The notes under the pieces are model-generated. The model did not search any database. It was not told where the DNA came from and worked only from the letters and a program-made list of their open reading frames with translations. The translations under genes and the position numbers were made by a program. DNA of 64,000 nt from Arthrobacter sulfonylureivorans (GTDB lineage Bacteria > Actinomycetota > Actinomycetes > Actinomycetales > Micrococcaceae): contig RJAE01000005.1 in NCBI GenBank assembly GCA_004000035.1, forward strand, positions 1 to 64,000, read 5' to 3'. Positions 7,832 to 18,554 of this stretch are shown one piece after another; position 1 is the first letter of the stretch, and each line of letters opens with the position of its first letter.

Positions 7832-8194
7832 GGGGCAGTTCCTCGTATTCAGCTGGGGACCGGTGGCCGCGGCGCATGAATGTCCGCGGTCCTCTGACTC
7901 AAAGCCCGGCGCTATTACAATCCCGTGGCAGGGCTTTCCGCCGCTTCGCTGGCTGCCCGCATTGTGCGGGGAACCTAGCGGCGTTTTCTTTAGCCGGCGC
8001 TCCCAAACATGAAACTGCCCGCCGTTTAGAGGCGGACCCACACACCAATCAGACGCTTCGACAAGACCGTATGTGGCATTATCGCGCAGAACTAAGGGAA
8101 TACCGACAGTGGGGGATGCATCCAGTGTACGGCATGCGGGCGGCCCATTTCTGCGGGAAAGTACGACGACGGCCGGTGACGTTCGGCACAGCGG
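7832..8194 (-). promoter_or_regulatory. gene-free upstream region and likely long 5' leader of the DEAD helicase gene
   Basis: These 363 bases hold no convincing gene. On the minus strand a -10-like GATAAT lies at 8078-8083 with only a poor -35. If used, it would give an untranslated leader of about 240 bases containing GC-rich inverted repeats such as CCCCGCACAATGCGGG around 7950-7975. Family knowledge: cold-shock DEAD helicase mRNAs often carry long regulatory leaders. That this is one is inference. The right-hand end also takes in the region just past the padR stop. Confidence 0.35.
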
Positions 8195-8743
8195 TCACCT
8201 TGGGGTACTGGTCGCGCGATCCGCCGCCGCTGCAGGCTGCAGTCCCAGCGTGTGTTCCGCCCATTCGATCCAGATCTGCTCGAACATGATCCCGGCCTGC
8301 AGCACGGCACGCTGCAACCGGTTGGCGTCGTCCCAGCTGCCCCGTTGGTCCAGTTGTTGATAGGTGGCAAGCTGGGCGCGGTGCAGGCCGAGATGCCGCT
8401 CAAGTTCGTCGTTGATGGGGACATCGCCCAGCACCGAGGAAGCGCGCAGCCGGATCATCAATTCCTCGCGGACGGGACGAGGCTCCTGCCGTTCCAGCGT
8501 CCACCGGCTCAATTCCTTCCGGCCGGCGGCAAGCACGGTGTAGTCCTTGGCGCGGCCCCGGCTGGAGTCGCGGCCGGTGGAGTGAACCAGCCCGTTCCGT
8601 TCCAGCTTGGCCAGTTCCCGGTAGATCTGTTGGTGCGTGGCCGGCCAGAAGAAGCCGAAGGACTTATCGAACCGGCGGGCCAGTTCCGCTCCGGATCCGG
8701 GTTGTTCCAGCAGCGCGGTGAGGATGGCGTGCGGCAGGGACAT
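8195..8743 (-). CDS. PadR-family transcriptional regulator
   Basis: A 182-residue regulator with the PadR winged helix at the N-terminus (MSLPHAILTALLEQPGSGAE, then FFWPATHQQIYRELAKLERN, then a GRAKDYTVLAAGRKEL wing) and the C-terminal helical Vir_act_alpha_C-type dimer domain (about 95-180). It starts at ATG 8743, with GGAAGG about 10 bases before it. It begins 16 bases after the fadH stop, so the two are almost certainly one transcript. PadR proteins usually repress their own operon. A dyad at 10795-10816 over the predicted fadH transcription start is the natural candidate operator. The inducer is unknown; a lipid-derived or aromatic ligand would fit the context. Confidence 0.9.
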   Translation of the reverse strand: MSLPHAILTALLEQPGSGAELARRFDKSFGFFWPATHQQIYRELAKLERNGLVHSTGRDSSRGRAKDYTVLAAGRKELSRWTLERQEPRPVREELMIRLRASSVLGDVPINDELERHLGLHRAQLATYQQLDQRGSWDDANRLQRAVLQAGIMFEQIWIEWAEHTLGLQPAAAADRATSTPR

Positions 8744-8759
8744 GGTCGTTTTCCTTCCG

Positions 8760-11614
<2,855 letters not shown>

Positions 11615-11644
11615 GCAGTGATCATATATTTGCCGGGAACCTGC

Positions 11645-12106
11645 TCAGGCGTGGCCTTCGTAGCTGACGTCCTGGTCCTTGGCGCCATTCGCACCGGGCA
11701 GCGGCTGCCCGCGGTACTTGCCGAACGCCCAGAGGTTTCCGTCCGGATCGTTGATGGCGAAGCCGCGGTCCCCGTAATCGGTGTCCTGCAGGTCGCGGAT
11801 GATGGAGGCGTCCGCCGCCTGCAACCGGGCGTAGAGGTCATCAGGATCATGGGTGTACACATTCAGCTGTGCCGAGCCCGGCTCGCGGGCCCACAGTGTG
11901 CCTTCTGCGTGGCTGGAGACCATCACCATGCCGCCTTCAGGCCACAGCAGCTCGGCGTGGATGACCACACCGTGCTCTTCGAACCGAGCGTGTTCGACGA
12001 ACCCGACGGTGCCGGTGAGGTAATCGATCAGTGCAGCCGCCTTGCGCGACTGCAGACCGGGGACAACGCTGGCCGGTAGGTACTGCTTGTTCGCATCCAT
12101 GGGCAC
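11645..12106 (-). CDS. VOC (glyoxalase/bleomycin-resistance fold) family protein
   Basis: A 153-residue protein with two beta-alpha-beta-beta-beta modules: QSRKAAALIDYLTGTVGFVE, HAELLWPEGGMVMVSS, then LNVYTHDPDDLYARLQAADA and a final GFAINDPDGNLWAFGKYRG. The start is GTG 12106, six bases after GGAGGAG; an ATG two codons later is possible but badly spaced. Metal-binding His/Glu positions look only partly kept, so it may bind or modify a small molecule without glyoxalase activity. It is followed by the MOSC gene in the same direction. Function unknown beyond the fold. Confidence 0.8.
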   Translation of the reverse strand: MPMDANKQYLPASVVPGLQSRKAAALIDYLTGTVGFVEHARFEEHGVVIHAELLWPEGGMVMVSSHAEGTLWAREPGSAQLNVYTHDPDDLYARLQAADASIIRDLQDTDYGDRGFAINDPDGNLWAFGKYRGQPLPGANGAKDQDVSYEGHA

Positions 12107-12133
12107 AGTATTCTCCTCCGCCCCGGGACACGC

Positions 12134-12174
12134 CAGAGGCCCACGGCCCGGTCGCCCGGAACCGTAGGCCTCTG
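12134..12174 (-). terminator. terminator after metB
   Basis: CAGAGGCC (12134-12141) and GGCCTCTG (12167-12174) pair around a GC-rich loop 45 bases past the metB stop, and flanking bases extend the stem. It separates the transsulfuration operon from the VOC gene. Confidence 0.6.
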
Positions 12175-12219
12175 CCGCTGGTCGAGTGCTTCTTCTCGCC
12201 TAAATCGCCTGAGATCCGC

Positions 12220-13380
12220 TTAGAGCTGGGCGAAGGCCTGTTCCAGGTCGGCGATCAGGTCCTCGATGTCCTCAATGCCCACGGACAGCCGGATCAGGTT
12301 CTCCGGCACGGCCAGTTCGGTGCCCTTCACCGAGGCGTGCGTCATCTCCGAGGGATAGTTGACCAGCGACTCGATGCCGCCCAGCGATTCGGCCAGCGTG
12401 AACACCGTGGTGGACTCGGCTACCTTGCGCGCCGCCGCCTCGCCGCCGGTGAAGGAGACCGAGACCATGCCGCCGAAGCCACGCATCTGCTTCTTGGCCA
12501 GCTCGTGGCCGGGGTGGTCCGGCAGCCCCGGGTAGAACACGGCCTCGACTTCGGACCGGCCCTGCAGCCATTCGGCCACGGCCTGGGCGTTGGCCGAATG
12601 GCGGTCCATCCGCACGCCCAGTGTCTTCAGGCCGCGGGTGGTCAGGAAGGCATCCATCGGCGCGGACACCGCGCCGACGGCGAACTGCACGAAGCCGATC
12701 TTCTCGGCGAGTGCGTCGTCGTTGAGCACCACGGCACCGCCGATCACGTCAGAGTGGCCGCCGATGTACTTGGTGGTCGAGTGCACCACGACGTCGGCGC
12801 CGAAGGCCAGCGGGTTCTGCAGGTACGGCGAGGCGAAGGTGTTGTCCACCACCAGCAACGCACCGGCGGCGTGGGCCAGTTCTGCCAGAGCGGCGATATC
12901 GGTGACCTTCATCATCGGGTTGGACGGAGTCTCCACCCAGAGGAACCGGGACTTGTGCTCGTTGACCGCGGCGGCGACTGTCGACACATCGGACATGTCC
13001 ACCACGGTATGGCCGATGCCCCAGGCACCCAGGACCCGGTTGATCAGCCGATAGGTTCCGCCGTACGCATCGTTGCCCAGCACAATGTGGTCGCCCGGGG
13101 CGAGTAGGGCGCGGATCAGCGCGTCTTCGGCTGCCAGACCGGAGGCGAAGGAGAACGCGTGCTTGCCGCCCTCCACCGCCGCCAACTGCACCTGCAGCGA
13201 GTCGCGCGTGGGGTTGGTGCCGCGGCCGTATTCGTAGCCGTTGCGCAGCCCGCCGATGCCGTCCTGGGCGTAGGTCGAAGACTGGTAGATCGCCGGCACC
13301 ACCGCGCCGGTGGCTTCGTCCGGCACCTGGCCGGCGTGCACGGCCCGGGTGTTGAAGCCCTGGTAGTTCTCTGCGCTCAT
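12220..13380 (-). CDS. metB: cystathionine gamma-synthase / gamma-lyase (PLP-dependent)
   Basis: A 386-residue Cys/Met-metabolism PLP enzyme. Signatures: GFNTRAVHAGQ at the N-terminus, YEYGRGTNPTRDSLQ, SFASGLAAEDALIRALL, ETPSNPMM and the PLP lysine Lys204 in HSTTKYIGGHSD, followed by GLKTLGVRMDRHS and SLGGIESLVNYPS. It starts at ATG 13380 after GGAGAG, 11 bases downstream of the cystathionine beta-synthase gene, so the two are co-expressed. Synthase and lyase cannot be separated by sequence inspection. The pairing with Cbs favours a role in homocysteine-to-cysteine (reverse) transsulfuration, although gamma-synthase activity for methionine synthesis is equally compatible. Confidence 0.9.
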   Translation of the reverse strand: MSAENYQGFNTRAVHAGQVPDEATGAVVPAIYQSSTYAQDGIGGLRNGYEYGRGTNPTRDSLQVQLAAVEGGKHAFSFASGLAAEDALIRALLAPGDHIVLGNDAYGGTYRLINRVLGAWGIGHTVVDMSDVSTVAAAVNEHKSRFLWVETPSNPMMKVTDIAALAELAHAAGALLVVDNTFASPYLQNPLAFGADVVVHSTTKYIGGHSDVIGGAVVLNDDALAEKIGFVQFAVGAVSAPMDAFLTTRGLKTLGVRMDRHSANAQAVAEWLQGRSEVEAVFYPGLPDHPGHELAKKQMRGFGGMVSVSFTGGEAAARKVAESTTVFTLAESLGGIESLVNYPSEMTHASVKGTELAVPENLIRLSVGIEDIEDLIADLEQAFAQL

Positions 13381-13391
13381 TCTTCTCTCCT

Positions 13392-14768
13392 TCAGCTCGT
13401 GAGGTAGGACAGCAGGTCGTGCCGGGTCAGCACGCCCACCGGCGCTCCGGCCAACGTGACCAGCACGCTGTCGGCCGCCTGCAGCTTCTCCCGGGCGGCG
13501 GACACCGTCTCCAGCGATCCGACCAGCGGCATCGCCGCGCCCAGGTGGTCGCCGACCTTGTCGGTTAGCTTCGCTTCGTTCTTGAACAGCTTGGCAGTCA
13601 GATCCCGTTCGTTCACGGCGCCGACCACCTCGCCCATGACCACCGGCGGTTCCTGCGACAGGACCGGCAGCACCGAGACGCCGTATTCGTTCATGATCTC
13701 GATGACGTCGCGCACCGTCTCGTAGGGATGGGTGTGCACCAGATCCGGCAGCCGGCCGCTCTTGCCCTGCAGTACCTCGCCCACGGTGGTCTCTTCTCCG
13801 CCGGCGATGAAGCCGTAGGACTTCATCCATTCGTCGTTGAAGATCTTGCCCAGGTAGCCGCGCCCGGAATCCGGCAGGATCACCACCACGATGTCGTCCG
13901 GCCCCAGGTCCTTGGCTACGTTCAGCGCCGCCACCACGGCCATGCCGGAGGAGCCGCCAACCAGCAGTCCCTCTTCCTGCGCCAGCCGGCGGGTCATCGC
14001 GAAGGCTTCCGCGTCGTTGACGGCCAGGACCTCGTCCGGAACGGACTTGTCGTAGTTGTCCGGCCACATGTCCTCGCCCACGCCTTCGACGAAGTACGGC
14101 CGGCCGGTGCCGCCGGAGTAGACCGAGCCCGCAGGGTCGGCGCCAATGATCTTCACCGGGCCGCCGAGGCGGTCGGCGGAAATTTCCTTCAGATAGCGGC
14201 CGGTTCCCGTGATGGTTCCGCCGGTGCCGGCGCCGATCACCACGTGGGTGACCTGGCCGTCGGTATCGCGCCAGATCTCCGGGCCGGTTGTCTCGTAGTG
14301 GCTGGCCGGAGCCGCCGGGTTGTTGAACTGGTCCGGCTTGTAGCCGCCCTCCACCTCCGTCACCAGCCTGTCGGAGACACCGTAGTAGGACTCCGGGCTG
14401 TCCGGGGCCACCGAGGTGGGGGTGACGACGACGTCGGCGCCGTAGGCCTTGAGCACGTCCCGCTTTTCCAGGCCCACCTTGTCCGGGGTCACGAAGATGG
14501 ACTTGTAGCCCTTCTGCTGCGCCACCAAGGCCAGACCCACACCGGTGTTGCCGCTGGTGGGCTCGATCACCGTGCCCCCGGGCTTCAGCCGCCCGTCCTT
14601 CTCGGCTTCCTCGATCATCTTCACCGCAATGCGGTCCTTGATCGATCCGCCGGGGTTGAAATACTCCACCTTCGCCAGGACGGTGGCAGCAATACCTTCG
14701 GTCACTTTGTTCAGCTTGACCAACGGAGTGTTGCCGATCAGGTCCAGAACAGAATTGGCATATTTCAT
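13392..14768 (-). CDS. cbs: cystathionine beta-synthase with C-terminal CBS-domain pair
   Basis: Condenses serine (or O-acetylserine) with homocysteine to cystathionine. The 458 residues comprise a fold-type II PLP domain (about 1-330) with PLP lysine Lys44 in GGSIKDRIA, the substrate loop PTSGNTGVGLAL and the phosphate-cradling GAGTGGTITGTGRY, then two CBS motifs (about 335-458: LVHTHPYETVRDVIEIMNEY, VGAVNERDLTAKLF, GVLTRHDLLSYL). The CBS pair distinguishes it from plain CysK. It is first in a two-gene operon with metB. No Shine-Dalgarno sequence is visible. A TAGATT hexamer ends six bases before the ATG, suggesting a leaderless message. Confidence 0.93.
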   Translation of the reverse strand: MKYANSVLDLIGNTPLVKLNKVTEGIAATVLAKVEYFNPGGSIKDRIAVKMIEEAEKDGRLKPGGTVIEPTSGNTGVGLALVAQQKGYKSIFVTPDKVGLEKRDVLKAYGADVVVTPTSVAPDSPESYYGVSDRLVTEVEGGYKPDQFNNPAAPASHYETTGPEIWRDTDGQVTHVVIGAGTGGTITGTGRYLKEISADRLGGPVKIIGADPAGSVYSGGTGRPYFVEGVGEDMWPDNYDKSVPDEVLAVNDAEAFAMTRRLAQEEGLLVGGSSGMAVVAALNVAKDLGPDDIVVVILPDSGRGYLGKIFNDEWMKSYGFIAGGEETTVGEVLQGKSGRLPDLVHTHPYETVRDVIEIMNEYGVSVLPVLSQEPPVVMGEVVGAVNERDLTAKLFKNEAKLTDKVGDHLGAAMPLVGSLETVSAAREKLQAADSVLVTLAGAPVGVLTRHDLLSYLTS

Positions 14769-14774
14769 GGCCCA

Positions 14775-14780
14775 AATCTA
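14775..14780 (-). promoter_or_regulatory. candidate -10 element of a leaderless cbs promoter
   Basis: TAGATT on the minus strand is separated from the cbs ATG (14768) by TGGGCC, six bases, so transcription would begin at or next to the A of the start codon. The -35 region is GC-rich and poor. Leaderless mRNAs are common in actinobacteria; that this is one is inferred from spacing and from the missing ribosome-binding site. Confidence 0.4.
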
Positions 14781-14908
14781 CCCGCCAGCCCAGACCGGGG
14801 CACATCCGGCGTAAGACGGGTTCACGCCGGCACCTGCGGGTGGCCTGTGGGAGCGCCCGGCGAGCCGGCCGGGCCGCAACTGTCCGCCCCGCGTGCGACG
14901 ATTAATCC

Positions 14909-15961
14909 ATGCTGTCCACTGCCTCCGCGTCCGGCGCCACCGGGCTCACCAGCGAGGTGGAGTTCCCGGAGCCTTACGACCTGCCCGGGACGTTATCCAT
15001 CCTGTCCCGGGGCAAGCAGGATCCCACCGCCCGGATTGACGACGCCGGTGCCTGGCTGGCGCTGAACACCTCCTCCGGCGGGGCGACCCTGCGCATCACC
15101 CGTCGGCCGCGACGGGAAGACGAAACCAGTCGGGGGAACGACGCCAGTCGGGCAGGCGAAACCAAAGACGAAACCCAAGGCGCGCCCGAGGCAGGCAGCC
15201 GGGGCACCGCCGTCGTTCTGGGACAGGCCTGGGGGCCGGGCGCGGAGGAAGCGCTGGCCGGGCTGCCGGCCCTGTTGGGTGCCCACGATGACTGGTCCGG
15301 GTTTGACGCACCGGAGTTCCACGCGGGCCTGCCGCGGCTGGTGAGCGTGCCGCGGCGGCGGCATCCCGGGCTGCGCCTGCCGGCCACCGGGCGCATGATC
15401 GATGAACTGGTGCCGGTGATCTTGGAGCAGAAGATCACCACCATCGAGGCGCGTTACTCCTACAAATACCTGGTCCGGCGGCACGGGACGCCGGCGCCCG
15501 GACCGGCTCCGGACGGACTCATGGTCCCGCCAACCGCCCAGGGGTGGCGGCGCATTCCGTCGTGGGACTGGCACCGAGCCGGGGTGGACTCGAAGCGCTC
15601 GGGTACCATCATGCGCGCCTGTTCCTCGGCCGGCGCCCTGGAGCGCTTGGTGTCGCTGCCGGCCGGCGCGGAACTGGCCAGCAAGCTGTGCACCATCCCG
15701 GGGATCGGACCGTGGACGGCGGCCGAAACCGCGCAGCGCACGCACGGAGACCCGGACTCGGTGTCAGTGGGCGACTTCCACCTGGCCGCGTTTGTCGGCT
15801 ATGCCCTCGCCGGGCGCAAGACCGACGACGCCGGCATGCTCGATCTCCTTGAACCGTGGCGGGGCCACCGGCAACGGGTGGTGCGGATGCTGGTGCTTAG
15901 CGGTTTCCGCAAGCCCACCTTCGGGCCGCGACTGGCGCCGCAGGACCACCGCCGGCATTAG
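14909..15961 (+). CDS. DNA-3-methyladenine glycosylase II-like (AlkA/HhH-GPD family)
   Basis: A 350-residue base-excision repair glycosylase expected to remove alkylated bases. The helix-hairpin-helix LCTIPGIGPWTAAETAQRTHG (about 250-270) is followed by SVSVGDFHLAAFVGYAL, whose Asp matches the catalytic aspartate of AlkA. The upstream ILEQKITTIEARYSYKYLVRR is the HhH-GPD core helix. The N-terminal 130 residues have an Arg/Glu/Thr-rich stretch (about 68-95) that looks like a loop insertion. It lacks the Fe-S cysteines of Nth/MutY. It is divergent from cbs. The start ATG 14909 has no clear ribosome-binding site. It ends at a tandem-repeat and terminator region shared with trxA. Confidence 0.85.
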   Translation: MLSTASASGATGLTSEVEFPEPYDLPGTLSILSRGKQDPTARIDDAGAWLALNTSSGGATLRITRRPRREDETSRGNDASRAGETKDETQGAPEAGSRGTAVVLGQAWGPGAEEALAGLPALLGAHDDWSGFDAPEFHAGLPRLVSVPRRRHPGLRLPATGRMIDELVPVILEQKITTIEARYSYKYLVRRHGTPAPGPAPDGLMVPPTAQGWRRIPSWDWHRAGVDSKRSGTIMRACSSAGALERLVSLPAGAELASKLCTIPGIGPWTAAETAQRTHGDPDSVSVGDFHLAAFVGYALAGRKTDDAGMLDLLEPWRGHRQRVVRMLVLSGFRKPTFGPRLAPQDHRRH

Positions 15962-15970
15962 CCACCGGAT

Positions 15971-16036
15971 AACGCACCGAGGGAGCAGGCGATAATGCAC
16001 CGAGGGAGCAGGCGATAATGCACCGAGGGAGCAGGG
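15971..16036. repeat. three tandem 23-bp repeats ending in a terminator arm
   Basis: The unit GCACCGAGGGAGCAGGCGAT recurs with a 23-bp period, the CACCGAGGGAGCAGG cores starting at 15975, 15998 and 16021. The third copy is the left arm of the hairpin at 16023-16056, so the first two copies are duplicated terminator arms that could compete for the right arm. Confidence 0.9.
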
Positions 16037-16056
16037 CAGTTGCCCTGCTCCCTCGG
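16023..16056. terminator. strong bidirectional terminator between the glycosylase gene and trxA
   Basis: A perfect 16-bp stem: CCGAGGGAGCAGGGCA (16023-16038) pairs with TGCCCTGCTCCCTCGG (16041-16056) around a two-base centre. It lies between converging genes and serves both. Confidence 0.9.
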
Positions 16057-16077
16057 AAGAATCGTGACCGTTATGGG

Positions 16078-16467
16078 CTACTCGGCTGCCTGACCGTCCT
16101 GCGCGGACTGCTGCTGGGCGGCGACCTGGGCGTGGACTTCCTGCATGTCCAGGCCCTTGACCGCGTCCACCAGCTGGGTGAACTGGCTGGAGTTCAGTGC
16201 GCCGGGCTGGGAGAACACCAGCACCTTTTCGCGGAATGCCATCAGGGTCGGGATCGAAGTGATTCCGGCGGCTGCGGCAAGGCTTTGCTCGGCTTCGGTG
16301 TCTACCTTCGCGAAAACGATGTCGCCGTGTTGCTCGGAAGCGGCGTCGTAGACGGGGGCGAACTGCTTGCAGGGCCCGCACCAGTCGGCCCAGAAGTCGA
16401 CGAAGACAATGTCGTTCTCTTCAATGGTCTGCGGGAACTGGGCCTCGGTGATATCGATGGTTGCCAT
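16078..16467 (-). CDS. trxA: thioredoxin
   Basis: A 129-residue thioredoxin with active site WADWCGPCKQ (Cys30 and Cys33), a downstream AKVDTEAEQSLAAAAGI and the cis-proline ITSIPTLMAF. It reduces disulfides of cytoplasmic proteins using thioredoxin reductase. The last 25 residues (EVHAQVAAQQQSAQDGQAAE) are an Ala/Gln-rich extension not needed for the fold. No signal peptide. It is monocistronic by appearance, ending at the 16-bp hairpin and preceded by a divergent unknown gene. Confidence 0.95.
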   Translation of the reverse strand: MATIDITEAQFPQTIEENDIVFVDFWADWCGPCKQFAPVYDAASEQHGDIVFAKVDTEAEQSLAAAAGITSIPTLMAFREKVLVFSQPGALNSSQFTQLVDAVKGLDMQEVHAQVAAQQQSAQDGQAAE

Positions 16468-16654
16468 ATCTCCACGCTAACGCGCCTGGCGGCGGCCTGT
16501 CGCCCCGTGTTCGCTCAGCGCATGCGCCTTCGGCGTGGCGCGGAGGCCCTGTGGGCTGCCGGTCGTTATCCACAAACTGTGGTGGTGGCTTCCGGCGGCA
16601 GGGTCCGGCTACCTATGGTCGATTCCACCAGACACTGCTACCGGAGGGAACGAC

Positions 16655-17062
16655 ATGAACCGCTGCACCGTCCTGATTGTCACCGACGGACTCGAACTCG
16701 ACGCCGCCATCTCCCGGAGCATCGGTTTGATGGACGAGCTGAATGAGAGGCTTCCGTTCGCCCATGATCCGTCGAAGAACGAGCTATACGCCGTGGGCGA
16801 TGGCGCCTCGCTCAAGGACAGGATCGGCCTGCCCCACGGCAGGCCCGGTGCCGGGCCCGCAGCCACTTACGTGGGCGACCTGCACTACATCTGGAGCGAT
16901 GGAAAGTGGTACACGCCCGCCGACTGTCCGCCTGCTCCGGCCGACCATAACGACGCAACTGCCTGGCAATGGTTGTACTACAACGTCATGCACAACTCCG
17001 GGCCCACCACGTACTGCTTCCTCTGGGACATCCATCCGCTTCCGCTGTCAGAGGCCGCGTGA
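16655..17062 (+). CDS. hypothetical protein
   Basis: A 135-residue cytoplasmic protein starting at ATG 16655 with GGAGGG eight bases before it. The sequence opens MNRCTVLIVTDGLELDAAIS and is rich in Trp/Tyr toward the C-terminus (YIWSDGKWYTPADCPP, WQWLYYNVMH). No membrane helix, signal or known catalytic motif. I do not recognise the family. It is a single gene between trxA (divergent) and femX (convergent). The good ribosome-binding site and codon pattern argue it is real. Confidence 0.7.
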   Translation: MNRCTVLIVTDGLELDAAISRSIGLMDELNERLPFAHDPSKNELYAVGDGASLKDRIGLPHGRPGAGPAATYVGDLHYIWSDGKWYTPADCPPAPADHNDATAWQWLYYNVMHNSGPTTYCFLWDIHPLPLSEAA

Positions 17063-17090
17063 GGACGAGGTTGATGGAGTGGCCTCCCGC

Positions 17091-17125
17091 TGCCTGCTGC
17101 CTGCTGCCTGCTGCCTGCTGCCTGC
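17091..17125. repeat. five perfect tandem copies of the heptamer TGCCTGC
   Basis: Five uninterrupted 7-bp units end four bases before the femX stop codon and 29 bases after the stop of the unknown gene. Perfect short tandem repeats of this kind change copy number readily by polymerase slippage. The position is 3' of both converging genes, so expression effects would be on mRNA ends. Confidence 0.95.
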
Positions 17126-17128
17126 TGC

Positions 17129-18202
17129 TCAGTAGAACGGCTGGTGGCGGCGGCGCACGTAGAGTCCGCGGGCGATCTTCTCCCCCGCTGCTGACCAGAG
17201 CTTGTACTTGAGCGGGGAGATCACCTGGTCATAGCAGCCAACGAAGTCGGTGATGGTCTTGGTGAAGCTGGTTTTGAACAGGCCCAAGCCGTAGTACTCG
17301 TGCTCGGGGTTCTTGAGTTCGGCGGCCGGCGGAGTCCCGCACAGGTCGTAACTGGTGATGCCCAGCTCCTTGAGCTGGTTCATCGCCGTCCACTGGATCA
17401 GGTGTGAATCGCCGTACTGCTTGCGCCGCGGCAGCGATCCACCGTCCTTGTAGGTGCCCTTGCGTCCGTAATTGACCACAAACGCTCCCACGGACGGCTT
17501 GCCGTCTTCGTAGGTGAACAGCAGTCTGCCCTGTCCGGCGGCAATGAAGTTGCCCCAGAACGCCTTGAAGTAGTCGAAGGAGCGGACCTGCACATTTTTC
17601 TGGCCCTGCTGCACCTGCCCCATCAGGTTGAACATGGCCCGGAAGTTCTCTTCCGTCGGCTCGGCCGTGACCACTTCGGCGCCCTCGCGGATCGCGCGGC
17701 GCACGGCATTGCGGCCGCGGGAGGAGAAGCTCTTGAGGACCACCTCCGGCTCCGGGGCAATGTCCACGATGGCCGTGTGATCGTTCGGCTGCAGGTCCGG
17801 CATCTTGACCAGCCCTTCGCGGGCCAGCAGGGCGCGCGTCTCATCCGTGGCCTCGACGTCCGGCTCGATCCGGATCGCGAAGGCACCGTGCGCCTGCGCC
17901 TGGCAGAAGCGCCGGTTGGCTTCGAAAATGCCGGGCAGGTCATCGGGGGACGCAACGTCCGGGCCCTTGATCATGTACCAGTATTTGCCCAGCAGCGGAA
18001 CATGCTTTTCCAGCACCAGGTTGAAGCTGGTGTAGTCGGAGGTCTCATACGCGAGGTACAGCGGCTTCCATCCGTGCTCAGCTTTCACCGCCGCGTAGGC
18101 CTTGGCCTGCAGCATGTTGCCGCCATTGGGGTTCGCCGTGACATGGCTGTCCCATGCCTGGATTTCCTCCGGCGTTGCGAAGCGGGCGGTGAATTGTCGC
18201 AA
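17129..18202 (-). CDS. FemX/FemAB-family peptidoglycan interpeptide-bridge aminoacyltransferase
   Basis: A 357-residue Fem transferase that adds an amino acid from aminoacyl-tRNA to the stem-peptide lysine of lipid II. It has the tandem GNAT-like layout: QFTARFATPEEIQAWDSHV at the start, NGGNMLQAKAYAAVKAEHGW, ARKNAVRRAIREG-type helix (seen as SSRGRNAVRRAIREGAEV), and a late KYKLWSAAGEK. The start is TTG 18202, where GAGGAG lies five bases upstream; an upstream ATG at 18253 would add 17 unsupported residues. Micrococcaceae have A3-type bridged peptidoglycan, which fits. The amino acid transferred (Gly, Ala or Ser) cannot be read from sequence. Its stop abuts a heptamer repeat. Confidence 0.88.
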   Translation of the reverse strand: MRQFTARFATPEEIQAWDSHVTANPNGGNMLQAKAYAAVKAEHGWKPLYLAYETSDYTSFNLVLEKHVPLLGKYWYMIKGPDVASPDDLPGIFEANRRFCQAQAHGAFAIRIEPDVEATDETRALLAREGLVKMPDLQPNDHTAIVDIAPEPEVVLKSFSSRGRNAVRRAIREGAEVVTAEPTEENFRAMFNLMGQVQQGQKNVQVRSFDYFKAFWGNFIAAGQGRLLFTYEDGKPSVGAFVVNYGRKGTYKDGGSLPRRKQYGDSHLIQWTAMNQLKELGITSYDLCGTPPAAELKNPEHEYYGLGLFKTSFTKTITDFVGCYDQVISPLKYKLWSAAGEKIARGLYVRRRHQPFY

Positions 18203-18324
18203 GAGAACTCCTCGTTCTGGCGGCCAGTCGCCGCCGGTCACATCCGCGGTCAAGTTTATCGACGCCGGTCCTGGCCCGCTGGCGCAGGTGAACCAGCGGC
18301 GGCCGGTGAAACCGGCTAGTACGG

Positions 18325-18370
18325 AAAAACCCCGTCCGACCAGTAAGTCACTTGGTCAGACGGGGTTTCC
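18325..18370 (-). terminator. intrinsic terminator after tRNA-Tyr
   Basis: AAACCCCGTC (18327-18336) pairs with GACGGGGTTT (18359-18368). On the minus strand the stem is followed by a run of five T, giving a classical Rho-independent terminator about 10 bases past tRNA-Tyr. Confidence 0.9.
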
Positions 18371-18377
18371 CGTTCGG

Positions 18378-18459
18378 TGGCAGATGAGGGATTCGAACCC
18401 CCGTAGGCAATGCCAGCTGATTTACAGTCAGCCCCCTTTGGCCGCTCGGGTAATCTGCC
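18378..18459 (-). tRNA. tRNA-Tyr (anticodon GTA)
   Basis: The reverse strand folds as an 82-nt class II tRNA. The acceptor is GGCAGAT/ATCTGCC with discriminator A and encoded CC. The anticodon arm is CTGACTGTAAATCAG (GTA), followed by a long variable arm (GGCATTGCC) and the T-arm GGGGGTTCGAATCCC. The long variable arm together with GTA identifies tyrosine. Confidence 0.97.
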
Positions 18460-18554
18460 GAACGCCTTCTTCAGTAGAAGACCGCTTCCCCGTGAGGAAG
18501 CAAGACAACTTTACACAAAGATCGGCCCAAGAATCGAATCGGCGTTCTTCGCGG

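Noticed and set aside
12220-14805. 861-residue fusion of cystathionine gamma-synthase with an upstream half
   Set aside because: The upstream half is cbs read in the wrong frame. The metB ATG at 13380 with its own ribosome-binding site explains the real protein.
14769-14908. SAM-responsive riboswitch upstream of cbs-metB
   Set aside because: The gap is only 140 bases, is shared with a divergent gene and seems to hold a leaderless promoter; no SAM-riboswitch core or terminator-antiterminator pair is visible.
15971-17125. CRISPR array
   Set aside because: The repeats here (23-bp x3 and 7-bp x5) are contiguous with no unique spacers, and no cas gene is present in the window.
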